From contig OY744608.1 of the NCBI GenBank assembly GCA_963556255.1, positions 27,499,028 to 27,563,027 on the forward strand: a DNA stretch of 64,000 nucleotides, in the 5' to 3' direction. A program made the translations under genes and the position numbers. Position 1 is the stretch's first letter. Each line of letters starts with the position of its first letter. Positions 23,660 through 36,800 of this stretch are shown in pieces. Below the pieces are notes generated by a model. That model was not told the DNA's origin, did no database searches, and saw nothing but the letters and a program-made list of their open reading frames with translations. The stretch comes from Allolobophora icterica. Its lineage: Eukaryota; Annelida; Clitellata; Crassiclitellata; Lumbricidae.

Positions 23660-23998
23660 CTCACTCACTCACTCACTCACTCACTCACTCACTCACTCAC
23701 TCACTCACTCACTCACTCACTCACTCACTCACTCACTCACTCACTCACTCACTCACTCACTCACTCACTCACTCACTCACTCACTCACTCACTCACTCAC
23801 TCACTCACTCACTCACTCACTCACTCACTCACTCACTCACTCACTCACTCACTCACTCACTCACTCACTCACTCACTCACTCACTCACTCACTCACTCAC
23901 TCACTCACTCACTCACTCACTCACTCACTCACTCACTCACTCACTCACTCACTCACTCACTCACTAACTCACTCACTCACTCACTCACTCACTCACTC
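23660..23998. repeat. (CACT)n microsatellite, about 340 bp
   Basis: About 85 tetranucleotides with a single interruption (CACTAACTCACT near 23965). It produces long Ser-Leu-Thr-His ORFs in the plus frames, which are not genes. Confidence 0.97.
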
Positions 23999-24001
23999 TC
24001 T

Positions 24002-25310
<1,309 letters not shown>

Positions 25311-27219
25311 CAGAGCCGTTTTAAGGAGTTTGGGGGCCCTAGGCACAAACCCTTATAAATAACCTTAAACGTAATCCGATTTCCGTCTCAATATCTTAGT
25401 CTCAGATACAGAGTATTGCATTAGTGCATTGTACGTGCATATGTGTCATTTTGTTAAATTTATTAATATACTATACTGTTACTAAACTCATAATAACACA
25501 GCTAACACATCCATCTTTGTACTACAAGTGTAAAATAAAAGTTTAGTTTAACATACTTTACAGTTTCCATTGTTTATTTGTTATACAAACTGAAAGTGTG
25601 ATTATAATGAGTACGTTTGCTATAGGCCCCTACATGGATTGTGACTTTGTAACGACAGTTTCTTACAAACATCGCTTTCGTGTTTTGCTCTGAGCAAAGT
25701 CTTTTATAATATCATCGAAATTCAAAGACTCCAACACATCTGATTCTATGCTCATGATATCATACGGCTGCGAAGCTCGTTCTTGATTAATTTAAGTTTT
25801 GAGAAAGAACGTTCACCCGTACAGTTTGTCACCATCATTGACAGAAAGATTGATGACCCATCGTTGTTGTTGAAAACAAGCGACAAAGCAATACACAGAC
25901 TTCTGCGATGGAGAAAAGAGCAGCCACTCGCAACAAACTGAGTCACCATTTCGCAGTTCACGACGGAAACAGGAATCAGTTAAGCAACGTCTATGCAACT
26001 TATCTCCCGTTCGATACACGCGTTGAGTCGTACTAAAGTCAGACTCTTTATGCTGGCAACTAGCAGGACCTTTACGAATCCAATAAGATCGCAATTCCTC
26101 CGTGATTGGACTCCATAAGGCTGCATCAGTTGGATAGTCCGCTGACTCCGCAGGGCTTACATCTTGCGAAATAGGTTTCGAATTTTGGTGTTTTGACAAC
26201 ATCTGTACTTTCGACTGGTAGACCATCATCTTGCAGCGACAATAACTGTTCATCTTTATCGCAAACAATGACATCAGTAGACGAGTAAGACAACGTAAAA
26301 GTATCTTACGTCTCAACAATGTCGAACTGCGATGATGATTGTGTTTTCTGACTTTGAAAAAAAGAAGATACTTTTGGATGTTTGTTCGACATTTCAATTT
26401 CAGTTGCTTCCTTTTTTTCTCTTCGCGGCACCACTCATATAATTTCTACGCATTTTTGATGGGTTGTCTGATATTTCGTTTAATTGATCGTAGGCCTAGT
26501 GATAATTGGCCAAAAGTTGCAAATCGGTTTACCGTGAACGACGGTGATAACTGACAATCAGAATCTTAATCTGCATAACAAAAAGGGTAGAAACTATCAA
26601 AAAACCTCAAACTTCTACATTAGAGGAGGTGCAAATGAAGTGATTTTGTTAAGTTAAATAAGTTTGCCAAGTTCACTAGAATCACTACCGACTCAGTACC
26701 GAGCGTCGACACGCCAACATCATTCTATTTATCCTATTAACTGTGCGAATTTTGATACGTTTTTCGCCCTTTTTTATAATTTAAAGTTTAAAACAATTTT
26801 AAAAATGACTAGATTATAGGACAGAGAGATTTAATATTAAAAATTATATTAACTTACCAAGATATAAAAATTCCTTGAATAGCGTTGTGAAAAGCAGACA
26901 AATGAAAACAAACATAGTAGCCAATAGCCTACAGCAAGTTGTGCGCCATCGTCGCCATGCGTTAAAATTATTGATTTATTTCTATAGCGCTCTAATTTTT
27001 AATTACCAATAATTATATTGAACTAAAAATGCAGACCGCAGACATTTGTTTAAAAAAATAATAAAAATGTGTTATTGTTCTTACTTTACTCTGCAGAATT
27101 GTTACTTGTTAGAACAGAACTTATAATATTGTTATTTTTTTTCTGGGCCGCCTCGGGGCCCCCCGCTGCGCGGGGCCCTAGGCCCGGGCCTCGCGTGCCT
27201 ATGCCTTAAAACGGCACTG
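25311..27219 (-). mobile_element. hAT element, 1.9 kb, TSD CTCTAACC, internally deleted
   Basis: Exact 8-bp duplications at 25303-25310 and 27220-27227. Inverted ends CAGAGCCGTTTTAAGG and CAGTGCCGTTTTAAGG. It carries a shortened transposase gene on the minus strand (25752-26397). The remaining DNA is AT-rich. Confidence 0.93.
25752..26397 (-). pseudogene. Shortened hAT transposase: TTF-type zinc finger joined to dimerisation domain
   Basis: From 26397 leftward, a 194-codon frame contains DAALWSPITEELRSYWIRKG, SDFSTTQRVY, then RELRNGDSVCCEWLLFSPSQ and KSVYCFVACF, matching the TTF/ZMYM-like zinc finger region near the N-terminus of ZMYM/DUF4371-type hAT transposases. At about 25875 another frame continues with NNDGSSIFLSMMVTNCTGER and SFSKLKLIKNELRSRM, the start of the hAT C-terminal dimerisation domain. 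The whole RNase H-like catalytic core that should lie between is missing. A one-frame shift separates the two parts, so a fused protein would need a frameshift repair or splicing; as it stands it is broken. Confidence 0.75.
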
Positions 27220-27747
27220 CTCTAACCATCTCAACTCTTGATGACAACTATAGTATTCTTAGCCTCAAATTCATCCATCGATTGTCTTCTCTTACCTAGT
27301 TCCATGAGCGCTATGTCAAACCCTGGTCACACCTCTCTCGCTCATTCCGTGGTTTACAGGAACCATGACACCTCAAGTGCAGGCGAGGTACTGTTAGCCT
27401 TGCGAAAAGACCCGGCCGATGACGATCTTATTCGAAGCAGTTTTTTAACATCCGCCTCCTGAGGAAACGCTGGGTGGTAATGCAGCTCTATCAGTTTCCC
27501 ATAAATAATAATTTTAGACTGAAGTTCAACTAAACAACTTAAACTAAAACTGATGCCATGTGTAGGCCCTACCATGAAAATTGTCGAACTGCTAGGGCCT
27601 ATTGTTTTCCACTCAAATTTCTATAATGCAACGCTCCTCGTAATTCAACCTTTGGGCTTAGAATTGAGACGATTTTGCTGTCAGAATTATAGAAATAGGC
27701 CCTAATATGTTAAGCATAATAATTGATTTACGTTCATATGTTATTTA

Positions 27748-28354
27748 CTAGCTGTAACCCGTGAAAAATCCAGGGACGTATCTAGCGTTGGGCTTGGGGG
27801 ATTAAGCCCCCCCCAAACGACGTTGAAGCCCCCCAAACAAGTCGAGCAGTTGTATGCTTACGGCTAAAATTCGTATGAACACTGTATATATGTTGCCATG
27901 CTCAAGGCTTAAGCCCCCCAAACGAAAAATCCTAGTTACGTTGCTGGAAAAATCATGGCATATAAAACAATTATCGCAGTGATAACAATTAAGCTTACTT
28001 CCCCGTTATATTATGACGTCATATTATAGGCCTATAGCCGTCGTTGGTTAAAATGCTCTAAACGCCGTCGTCATGCCCGTCGTCGTCAAGACAGCCGTCG
28101 CCAAGGCGGCAGTATAGTGACGTCACAATAGTGTTTGTTACGGGACAGACAGACGTACAACCGTTATCATGTTGTTTGATTATTATTATTATTATTACTA
28201 GCTGTAACCCGTGAAAATCACGGTATATAAAAAACAATTATTATTGCAGTGATAAGTTGATAACAATAACGTCATATTATAGGCCTATAGCCGTCGTCAA
28301 GACAACCGTCGCCAAGACGGCAGTATAGTGAGGTCACAATAGTGTTTGTTACGG

Positions 28355-28386
<32 letters not shown>

Positions 28387-28409
28387 TACAACGGTTATTA
28401 TGTTGTTTA

Positions 28410-28412
<3 letters not shown>
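27748..28412. repeat. Two direct copies of a repeat beginning ACTAGCTGTAACCCG
   Basis: Copies start at 27748 (interrupted by a MITE) and 28197; both contain AGGCCTATAGCCGTCGT, GCCAAGRCGGCAGTATAGTG and GTTTGTTACGGGAC and run into ATT microsatellites. The second ends at the (ATT)n of 28411-28486. Confidence 0.75.
27771..27946. mobile_element. hAT-type MITE, 176 bp, copy 2, TSD GAAAAATC
   Basis: Exact 8-bp duplications at 27763-27770 and 27947-27954. It closely matches the copy at 24227-24409 and interrupts the first of two direct repeats that begin ACTAGCTGTAACCCGTG at 27748 and 28197. Confidence 0.93.
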
Positions 28413-28485
<73 letters not shown>

Positions 28486-28486
28486 G
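28411..28486. repeat. (ATT)n microsatellite
   Basis: About 25 uninterrupted ATT triplets. Confidence 0.97.
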
Positions 28487-28611
28487 GCCTATTATTGCAA
28501 ATAGGCCCACATGTTTAAGCCTATCACGGACAGTAGACCTATAGTCGAGTTCGAGCGTGGGGCGGCCAATCCGCGCTCGTCCGCATAAATTTAAGCTTTT
28601 CTGCTGGTCTA

Positions 28612-28985
28612 TGAATAGACGTAGACTCTGAGAGGGGGCAGCCGGGGCACTTGCTCCAATTTTTGAGGAGGGGCATTCCAAAAAAAGCCGTTAGAAGAAT
28701 TTCTTGAAATATTAAAATATTAGCCTATGTTTCAATATAGACAAACTTCTTCAAAGACAGAAAAACAGAGACAAAGGACTGAATAACATTACTACAAGAA
28801 ATTCATAATGAAAAAGAATATTTATTTATTTCTGCACATCTTCAACATAAAAACAATTTACATGTAAACAATTCATACGCATTCGGTAACACCGGATGCG
28901 CACATGTCATCATTTTTCGCGTTCTGTGGACTCGCTGATTGTCGAGACCCATGCCCTTAATTTTGGACAAGTTTACGCCACGGCC
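28612..28985. mobile_element. Relative of the 20058-20772 element, shorter
   Basis: Left end ATAGACGTAGACTC with GCAGCCGGGGCAC, right end TTGGACAAGTTTACGCCACG; the interior matches 20150-20345 and 20690-20770. The target duplication is not clear. Confidence 0.65.
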
Positions 28986-29132
28986 CACTGGGTCCATGAC
29001 AATATCATGCATATAACAATTCGCTATGAGGTAGACTTACATTTAATACATTTAGAGTAATTGACATAAAATCGAAGCGAAATATATACTAGACATATCT
29101 TAATGTCCTTGCACTTGTAGGATTGAGAGGAC

Positions 29133-29355
29133 CACTGGCGGCGATCTTGTCTGACAGGTGGGAGGGTCACTTTTGAACTGATCTGCTCGAACAAGAGTTT
29201 TGAACTGATCTGCTCAATAAAGAGGTAATGAATTCGTGCGTTTGGTGACCTTTTTTGATGTTTCTTCAAAATTTGGGGGGACAACTGTATGGTGTGTCCC
29301 TCCACTCTTAAAGGTGGGATCTTGTCCCCCTCTACCCTCGGGATAGCCGCCCATG
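29133..29355. mobile_element. hAT-type MITE, 223 bp, TSD GAGAGGAC
   Basis: Exact 8-bp duplications at 29125-29132 and 29356-29363. Ends CACTGGCGGCGATC and, inverted, CATGGGCGGCTATC. Same family as 43277-43478 (shared CTTTTGAACTGATCTG and TTTCTTCAAAATT). Confidence 0.92.
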
Positions 29356-29714
29356 GAGAGGACGGCAGAAGATGGGTTCTTATAATATAGAGAAGAGAAA
29401 CAGGAAATAGGAGAAGATCTAGAAGAGAGGGACAGGTCACACGAATGTAGGAGACGGAGAGAGGGCGAGGCAAAAGGAGAGGCGAGGGGATACGGAAAGT
29501 ATCCAACGCAAAGTATCCATCACAAGGGGCTAATAGTAACAAATAAAACAACTTTGTAATTTTTTTAAAAATGAGCATTTTAAAGAGGACAATTGCATAC
29601 TACCGGTTTCGAGAAAAAAAATCAGATTCATTCCTGGCATCGATCGAGATCATCGAGTTAGGCTATGGGCTACAATATAATTATTGGCCTGCAAATTACT
29701 CCCATACCTTAAAT

Positions 29715-31100
29715 CAGAGTTTTTCAAACTGTGGTCTGCGGACCCCTGGGGTCCGCGAAGGATATGGCGGGGGTCCGCAAGAGCGTTCTGAAAATAATGT
29801 GATGCTTAACACTGTATGGTTTTATCATTAACAGCCTGTGTTTTCAAATTCATACGCTACTTATAGTGTGCCTGTAACTGTATGATCCACATGGATCCAA
29901 TTGGGTATTCGATCACACCAGTTTTGTGATGCTGCTGCCTGCTGATAGTTATTTTTTGCGTACTAGGGCCTGTCCTCCAACGCTTCCTGTCCTCCGTCAA
30001 CCTTAGCATTTCTTCCAGTGTCAACCCAGTCCATTCCTTTATGTTATCCAGCCACATCGTTCTCGGTCTTCCCCTTTTTCGATCCCCTGGAATCGTGCCC
30101 TGTATGATCTCCTTCTCTATACATGTTCCCTCCCTTCTCATGATATGTCCAAAATAGATCATTTTCCTTTCTTTTACTGTTCTCAGCAAATTCCTCTCCA
30201 CGGCCGCAGCCTCCAGCACCCATTCATGGCCTACACTGACGTAAATAAGATGTAGGCTTATGGTCACGTTACATTTCTAACAATAACACATGTGTTTTAT
30301 AAAATTTAATATGGGGCCTATAATTTCTGCTAATCGACTGCCAATCATTTCTGCACCCAATGTAAGCGCGATGTATTTGAAGCCTTCATCAGAAGTAGGC
30401 CTACAACTAGATTCCATTTAAAAAAGTTTAAGATATTCACAAAACAAACTTTGAAAGTCTAAAAGTGTTTCATTTAGAAAATCAACACTGAATATGAGCC
30501 TGATTGTTTTTTCCATGGAAGACACACCGAAGCTCTAGCTAGGACTCTAGGCTATAGTTGTTTTTACACAAACGCTATATTTTCTTCTAATTGTAACTCT
30601 GGACTGACTTGGGTTTTCTGAAAAAACACACTTGCTCTATAGTCTATAGCATTAAGTATTACAAGACATAGTTAGCTAAAAAAAATGTCAAAAATGGACT
30701 CTAGTGGTTCCTCCAGTGAAGGCTTCATTTGCAATATGCTTGTCTATTTCCGGATTGTGTACTCTGGACTTTTAGAATTAGAAATTTTTGGAATTCGCCT
30801 GGTTTTAGCCTTTAGATGAACGATAATACAGAGATTTGCAAAGCATATCCCTATTTCGTTCACGTTCGCTGTTATATGCTAACTATATAATTTTGCTGTT
30901 TGTATTATGGATAACTTTCTGAAACGTAAGAAAACAGTGCTTAGGCCTATCCAAACTAGCACCAATTGCGGACAGTTTTTGCAAAGCAAAGCAAGCACAT
31001 CCCTCTCGCTGACATTACTGGCTTTTGGCGAAACCGATGTTATTCATTTCTTTTAAAAATGACTGTGGTCCATAGTTATTGCAGGGAGTAAATAACAATT
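29715..31100. other. Transposon remnants, no intact gene
   Basis: Begins with a hAT-like terminus CAGAGTTTTTCAAACTGTGG (29715) whose partner was not found. It contains the LINE fragment at 29860-30232. Near 30907 the plus strand reads MDNFLKRKKTVLRP, which resembles the first residues of some hAT transposases, but it is too short to be sure. The rest is AT-rich and featureless. Confidence 0.45.
29860..30232 (-). mobile_element. LINE polyprotein C-terminal fragment
   Basis: The minus frame reads ERNLLRTVKERKMIYFGHIM, then DRKRGRPRTMWLDNIKEWTG and LTLEEMLRLTEDRKRWR, the conserved C-terminal region of RTE/Nimb-type non-LTR retrotransposons (FGHIMRR, RGRPRxxWxDNIKEWTG). The rest of the element is absent. 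Confidence 0.85.
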
Positions 31101-31510
31101 TATTTAGTGTTACTTCTTATATCATAATAGTCCTGAGCAGGACCTGCTTCTGTTCCTTCTGCTCGTACCTCTACCCGGAAGATCTTGTTCATCTTAGACA
31201 TGAAATGAACCACAACATGTGTGGCAAGAGTAGACTCCTGACGCCATTGGGTGAGATCCAGTCTAGGTTCAATCTCCCAACAAGTAGATTGGCATAGAAT
31301 CCTCGACAGTAGCCGCAAGTATATTTCAGTTTCTTTCTCTCTCGGATACTACAGGTCTTCAACAATAAGAATAACAAAAGACTCTCTTACAGTAATGAGG
31401 TGAAACTCAATTTGTGTGTATATGGTCACAGTGAAGAACAGTAACACACACAAATTTACATTTACTGAATGATGGAAAGTTTGCTTGATGACGTCATCGA
31501 TGTAACAAAA

Positions 31511-31950
31511 TGACCTTGACCATGAGCTTTCAGGGTCAGGATGACCCAAAATGGCGAAAACAACATCAGAAATGAATTCTCATACCGAAATCAGTAACAT
31601 TAAAGGTATTACACGTGCATACACTTTAAAAAACAAGAAATGAACTTTCCAATCTGCCAAAAATGACCTTGACCATGACCTTTCAAGGTGAAGATGACCC
31701 TAAATGGCGAAAACAATATCAGAAATGAATTCTACATACCGAAATCAGGTACATTAGAGGTATTACACGTGCATATACTCTAAAAAACAAAAAGGTGAAT
31801 TTTTTAATCTGCCAAAATGACCTTGACCATGACCTTTCAAGGTGGCAAAAACAATAATCAGAAATAAATTCTACATACCGAAATCAGTAACATTAGAGGT
31901 ATTACACGTGCATACACTCTAAAAAAAGTGAATTTTCCAATATGGTCGAT
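31511..31950. repeat. Tandem repeat, period about 153 bp, 3 copies, with TGACCTTGACC
   Basis: Monomers start TGACCTTGACCATGA at 31511, 31664 and 31818. Each carries ACCGAAATCAGTAACATTA (with small changes) and GGTATTACACGTGCATA. The third copy is shortened. Each monomer holds TGACCTTGA, the reverse complement of the extended nuclear-receptor half-site TCAAGGTCA, and two also hold TTTCAAGGT nearby. Confidence 0.88.
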
Positions 31951-31959
31951 GGCGGCCAT

Positions 31960-32290
31960 ATTGCATTTGGCATTTTGGGGGGGTGTTCCCGTGGTCCAAT
32001 TTAGGGGGGATTTTGGATGTGTTATTCAGCAATGGTTCCTGAACAGGAAACCGTTTAAAAAGCTTCTGAAGCAATTTCGCCCAGGTCTAACTGCAAATTA
32101 TAGGTATTATTATTGGTATTTCTTAGGAAACCCTCAATCCCCCATTTTGAAATTCATTTTTGGGGATGTTCCCGTGGTCCGATTTAGGGGGATTTTGGAT
32201 GTGTTATTTAGCAATGGTTCCTGAGCAGGAAACCGTTTGATGCAATTTTGCCCAGGTCTAAGTGTAAATTGCCTGGAGTAAATTATTAAC
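31960..32290. repeat. Imperfect direct repeat of about 190 bp
   Basis: GTTCCCGTGGTCCAATTTAG at 31984 and GTTCCCGTGGTCCGATTTAG at 32169, each followed by TTTTGGATGTGTTATT and AGCAATGGTTCCTGA. No coding evidence despite a 98-codon ORF across it. Confidence 0.75.
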
Positions 32291-32553
32291 AGAGATACGA
32301 CCAGTTTCTTGATCGAGCGGCCGCCATTTTGATGACGTCGTAATCGGAGAATCTACCAGGTGGCGGATGTCCACCCAAGTGGAAAATACTTAATAAGACA
32401 CCTACTCAGCATTTCTGAAAAAAAAATTCTCCATACTCAAAATTTCCTACAGAACTATAGTCAGATCCTGGAGTATTATAAATATTCGCAGTCTAGCTCG
32501 ATCGTTCACAGCATGCTCTTATAGTTATTATGTCATATTTCAGCATGCGAAAT

Positions 32554-32796
32554 GAACGAGAATTAGGCCTATAACTGAAACTTGAACGAGAATTATAACT
32601 GAAACTTGAACGAGAATTATAACTGAAACTTGAACGAGAATTATTACTGAAACTTGAACGAGAATTATTACTGAAACTTGAACGAGAATTATTACTGAAA
32701 CGTGAACGAGAATTATTACTGAAACTTGAACGAGAATTATAACTGAAACTTGAACGAGAATTATTACTGGAACTTGAACGAGAATTAGAACTGAAA
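32554..32796. repeat. 24-bp tandem repeat, 10 copies (unit B)
   Basis: Same monomer as at 3023-3190, three more copies. The first monomer carries an extra six bases GGCCTA inside GAATTATAACTG that none of the other 16 monomers in the window has. Confidence 0.95.
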
Positions 32797-33710
32797 AAAA
32801 ACAAAGTTTCAAAACTGACCCCCTACTATGCGACCGTGTCCAAAGAAAAACTCCCCCAAATTGGAATCCCCCGAAATTGTGTCCTGGCTACGAAGCTTAT
32901 AATGTATGTATATATAAATATATAATTGTATGCTTATATGAGCCTGACAGTCAAATAAGCTACGGGCCAAAGTCTTAGCCAATCAAATTTGCCGCACACT
33001 TTATGCTGCGCCCATAGCGCTGCTTGTATGTCTGTATGTATGTATGTCTGTATGTATGTATGTATGTCTATGTGTGCCTGTCAATCAAAAATGCTACGGG
33101 CCAAAGCCTTAGCCAGTCAAATAGGCTGCCAAAGCAGCACACCATAGGCTCCTCCCACTGCACCTGCCGCCACTAGCGCTACCAAAACAGGTTACGTGAC
33201 TGTTCTGGTTTCTGCCTTTTATTCTCTACACGGAAGGAGAAAGGTGGAAGGAAAGAAGGAGAAGATCTAGGAGAGTGGAACAGGTCACAGGTATATAGGA
33301 GAGGGAGAGAGCGAGGCATAAGGAGAGGCGAGAGAGATACGGAAAGTAGGGGCTCATAGTAATTACACAAACAACTTGCTTACCAATTAAAAAAATTGAA
33401 CATTTTGAAGACGACACTTGTTTGCTGTCGGTTCCGAGAAAAATAAAACAATCATATTCACTTTTGAATTCGATCGAGTTATAAACTATGGGCTACAATA
33501 TAGGCCTACAAATTAACAACCCTATCTCAAATGCACGCCAAATGTCACTGATATACTTTAAAGAACAAAATTTTAAATTAAGTTGTAACGCATTACAGTG
33601 GGTCTAAAATTCTTAGGAAAAATTGTAATGATTTTTAAAAGTATGTACAAAAAACTTTATTAAGACAATGGAATAGTTTATTAGAATGCATAGCGATCGA
33701 GTTTCAACAA

Positions 33711-33800
33711 TCAGAGCAAAACGCATGACGGCTTGTTCTTCTCTTCTGGTGGCTGAAGTACGGCTAAGATGGCTTCGTCAAAAACATTTTTGAGACCTTC
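33711..33800 (-). CDS. Gene B coding exon 4 (residues 164-192, CVLL tail)
   Basis: Acceptor TTTACAG then [18 protein letters not shown], tail [11 protein letters not shown] and TGA at 33713-33711. The acidic-basic mix upstream of the prenylation box differs from the purely basic and polar tail of gene A. Confidence 0.9.
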   Translation of the reverse strand, partial: EGLKNVFDEAILAVLQPPEEKNKPSCVLL

Positions 33801-36800
33801 CTGTAAATGAAAAGACATAAGCAATTGATACATCCTGTTGGAGAACAACAAGCGCTAGCTAGAGGCCCGCTTCCTGTTTGTAATCTCGGAATTTCTAAAG
33901 CGCCAATTAAAAGTTAAGCGCAGGGCACCAGCTTATTCACGAGCGCTGTATCAACGTCAGAGAGGTTGTCCAAAAGATACCAAGTGGAAAACAAAGTGCA
34001 GTTGCCAGAAGACCAGATTGTCACCAGAGTATTTGGAGGCGACGCGGAATGGATGCATGGATCATGGTAGGATTTATTGAAGGGGTGGTAATTACATCAT
34101 TTGAATTGAAAGACCGTGGAGTAATATGAAAGAGAAAGATCCCGGTCTTCTGAAGATGGCAGATGGTGGTGGTTATTGAGAAGAAGCACTTGCAGAATTC
34201 AGAAGAGCACCACAGTCGAGGTGCAATTTGGTGCTTTGATCAGATACTGGGGGGACAGTGAACCTATTCGTTGTATTCAACTGTAAAGTTTGTTGAAAAA
34301 ATTACAAGTTTATTTACAATTTGTTGATGTACATATAACTGAAGAAATAGTTGCTTGACTTTTTGCGCGTCTATAATAGGACTATAAACCAGAGTCTCGT
34401 ATATTCATTCATTCATTCAATCATTCATCCGAGGATTTATATAGTGCTCTTCAAGGAAACTACTCAGAGGCGCTTCCGCCACCAGCACGCTCAAATAGTA
34501 CAGTTGTAAGATTAGTGAGAAAGAGGCCATGGGGCATTTAAGTACGTATATGGTTAACAGTTGATATATACACTATACAGCATGCATGCTGAATTGAGTA
34601 ATATGAGCAGAATGATTCGTTTGCAACGCGTGTGTACTTTAACTCCCTGGAATGGTCGTGGAATGCCATATTTGAATATACCATCAAGCGTGATATACAC
34701 AAGCTACATGCATGCATGCTGACTGCAGGGACATTTTTCAACATGGCTGGTTGATCAAATCTTGGAATTCTTGAATCGCATTGTAGCTCAATTGATCTGC
34801 AAATGTATTGATCATTATTGCTGTGCCTTGCAGGTTTTGCCTTAAATATATAAGCGAAGCCAGGTCCTATAGGCCTATCATCACTTTCCAACAACTTAGA
34901 AGTCCTCTGAGCACACTTAGGCCCTCTCCTTTACCTCATATACACGGCTGACATTTCCGCTATATTTGCTAAGCACTTATCAACTGGTCATCTTTATGCA
35001 GACGACGCCCAAGCGCTCGTTTACGGCACTCCCTCTGCACAGCTTGTATTAACTGGACGCATTGATGCTCTCTCACGTGATTTACACCTTTGGCTGTCTT
35101 CTAATCGTCTCTCTTTGAACCCAACTAAGACGCAGCTTATATGGTTTGGTATACTCGTCAACAGCTCCTCAAACTAGACTCACTTTTTGCTGAGAAATTC
35201 CCATCATTCACTTTTCTCTCTAGTGTCCGTGACCTTAGTGTTGTCCTTGATAGTACACTCACCTTTTATGAACACATTGCTAATCTTACCCGTTGTTCTT
35301 ACTTTCACCTGAGACGGCTTAGAGCAATCCGACGCTCTGTGTCCTCCTCCGTTTTTACCACTATCATCCACGCCTTCATCTGCTCCAGAATTGACTACTG
35401 TAATTCTCTTTTGATTGGGCTGCAAAAGTCCGTCTTTCCCCCTCCAGACTGTTTTAAATGCTGCGGCCAGATTAATAGCCCGACTTCCTCGCTGGTCTCA
35501 TATTTCCTCTTTCATGTTCGATCATCTTCATTGGCTCCCCCTTACTGCATGCTCGGATTCAGCTTAAGGTTCTCACTGTAGTTCTTCGGTCCTATACAGG
35601 CTTAGCACCCAAGTACCTCTGTGACCTTGTTGGTCTGCCAATTTCAGCTATCTTCTTGTACCACGAGCCAGGCCACTATGGCCAAAACTCGAGCCTTTTC
35701 TTGCATTGGTCCATTGGTCCTGCTCTATGGAATCAACTCCCTCCATGGACACGTGCCTCTTTATTAGCTGGTGGCCCAAGTGCCTCGTTCCGCTGTCTTA
35801 AACCACTTTCTATTCACTCGGTCTTTCGCACTGGGAGCGCCTCTGATTAGTGAATACTGTGAGAGGCGCGCTTTAAAAATGTTTAGATACAATACAATAC
35901 AATACAATACATACCGGTATTGAAGATTCGTTTAATTTCAGTCTATAGACACGGAATAATTTAGAAAGTCGAGGGTAATTTATAGGTACCTGCGTGAGCG
36001 CTGAGCATTCGACGTACTTAGATGCCCCCACATCCTTGGCGAATTTTTGTCCCATTTCAAAGGAGATGGGCTTCTGACGCATCTTGGCAAGCCTTTCAAT
36101 CGTCTCAGCGTTGTCCCTTAGATCCGTCTGAGTCCCGACGAGAAGAAACGGAGTTCTACGACCGCAGATCTTGGTGATATCTGGCACCCACTGGCAATCA
36201 AAGTACAAGTCAATATGTAGTTTACGTGTCTTTCAGTGGTTTAGAATAGATAACCATTAGCACGTGACAAACGCACAAAACTTACGTATACAAGTCGCTG
36301 CTATACATCCTCTTCACTGCTGCTATACCGTCTCTGTTTACTAAACATTGGGCAAATGGCCATCTTTATGCAGAATGATGATGCTCAGGTTTCGTACATG
36401 GTCCGTCAACTGATCAACTCTCCCTTGTTCGCTCCATTTATCATCTTGTCCCTGACTTTCACTACTGGATGTCGACTAACCGTCTCTGTCTCAACACTGC
36501 TAAGGTGCAGTTGATCTGGTTTGGGACTAGGCAGCAGTTTGCTAAACTCGACTTTCCTCTGCTGACTGAGAAATTGCCTGCTTACACCTACTCTTCCACC
36601 GTTCACGACTTGGGCGTCACACTTGACTCCTCCCTCACATTTACAGAGCATATTTCCAACATGACTTGCTCCTGCTTCTTTCAACTGAAGCGTCTCAGGG
36701 CCATCAGACGCTCGGTCTCACCTTCTGTCTTTACCACCATAGTTCACGCATTTTTGTTGCCCCGGAGTTTCTGTGCTGAGAGCGCCTCTGAATTGTTATT

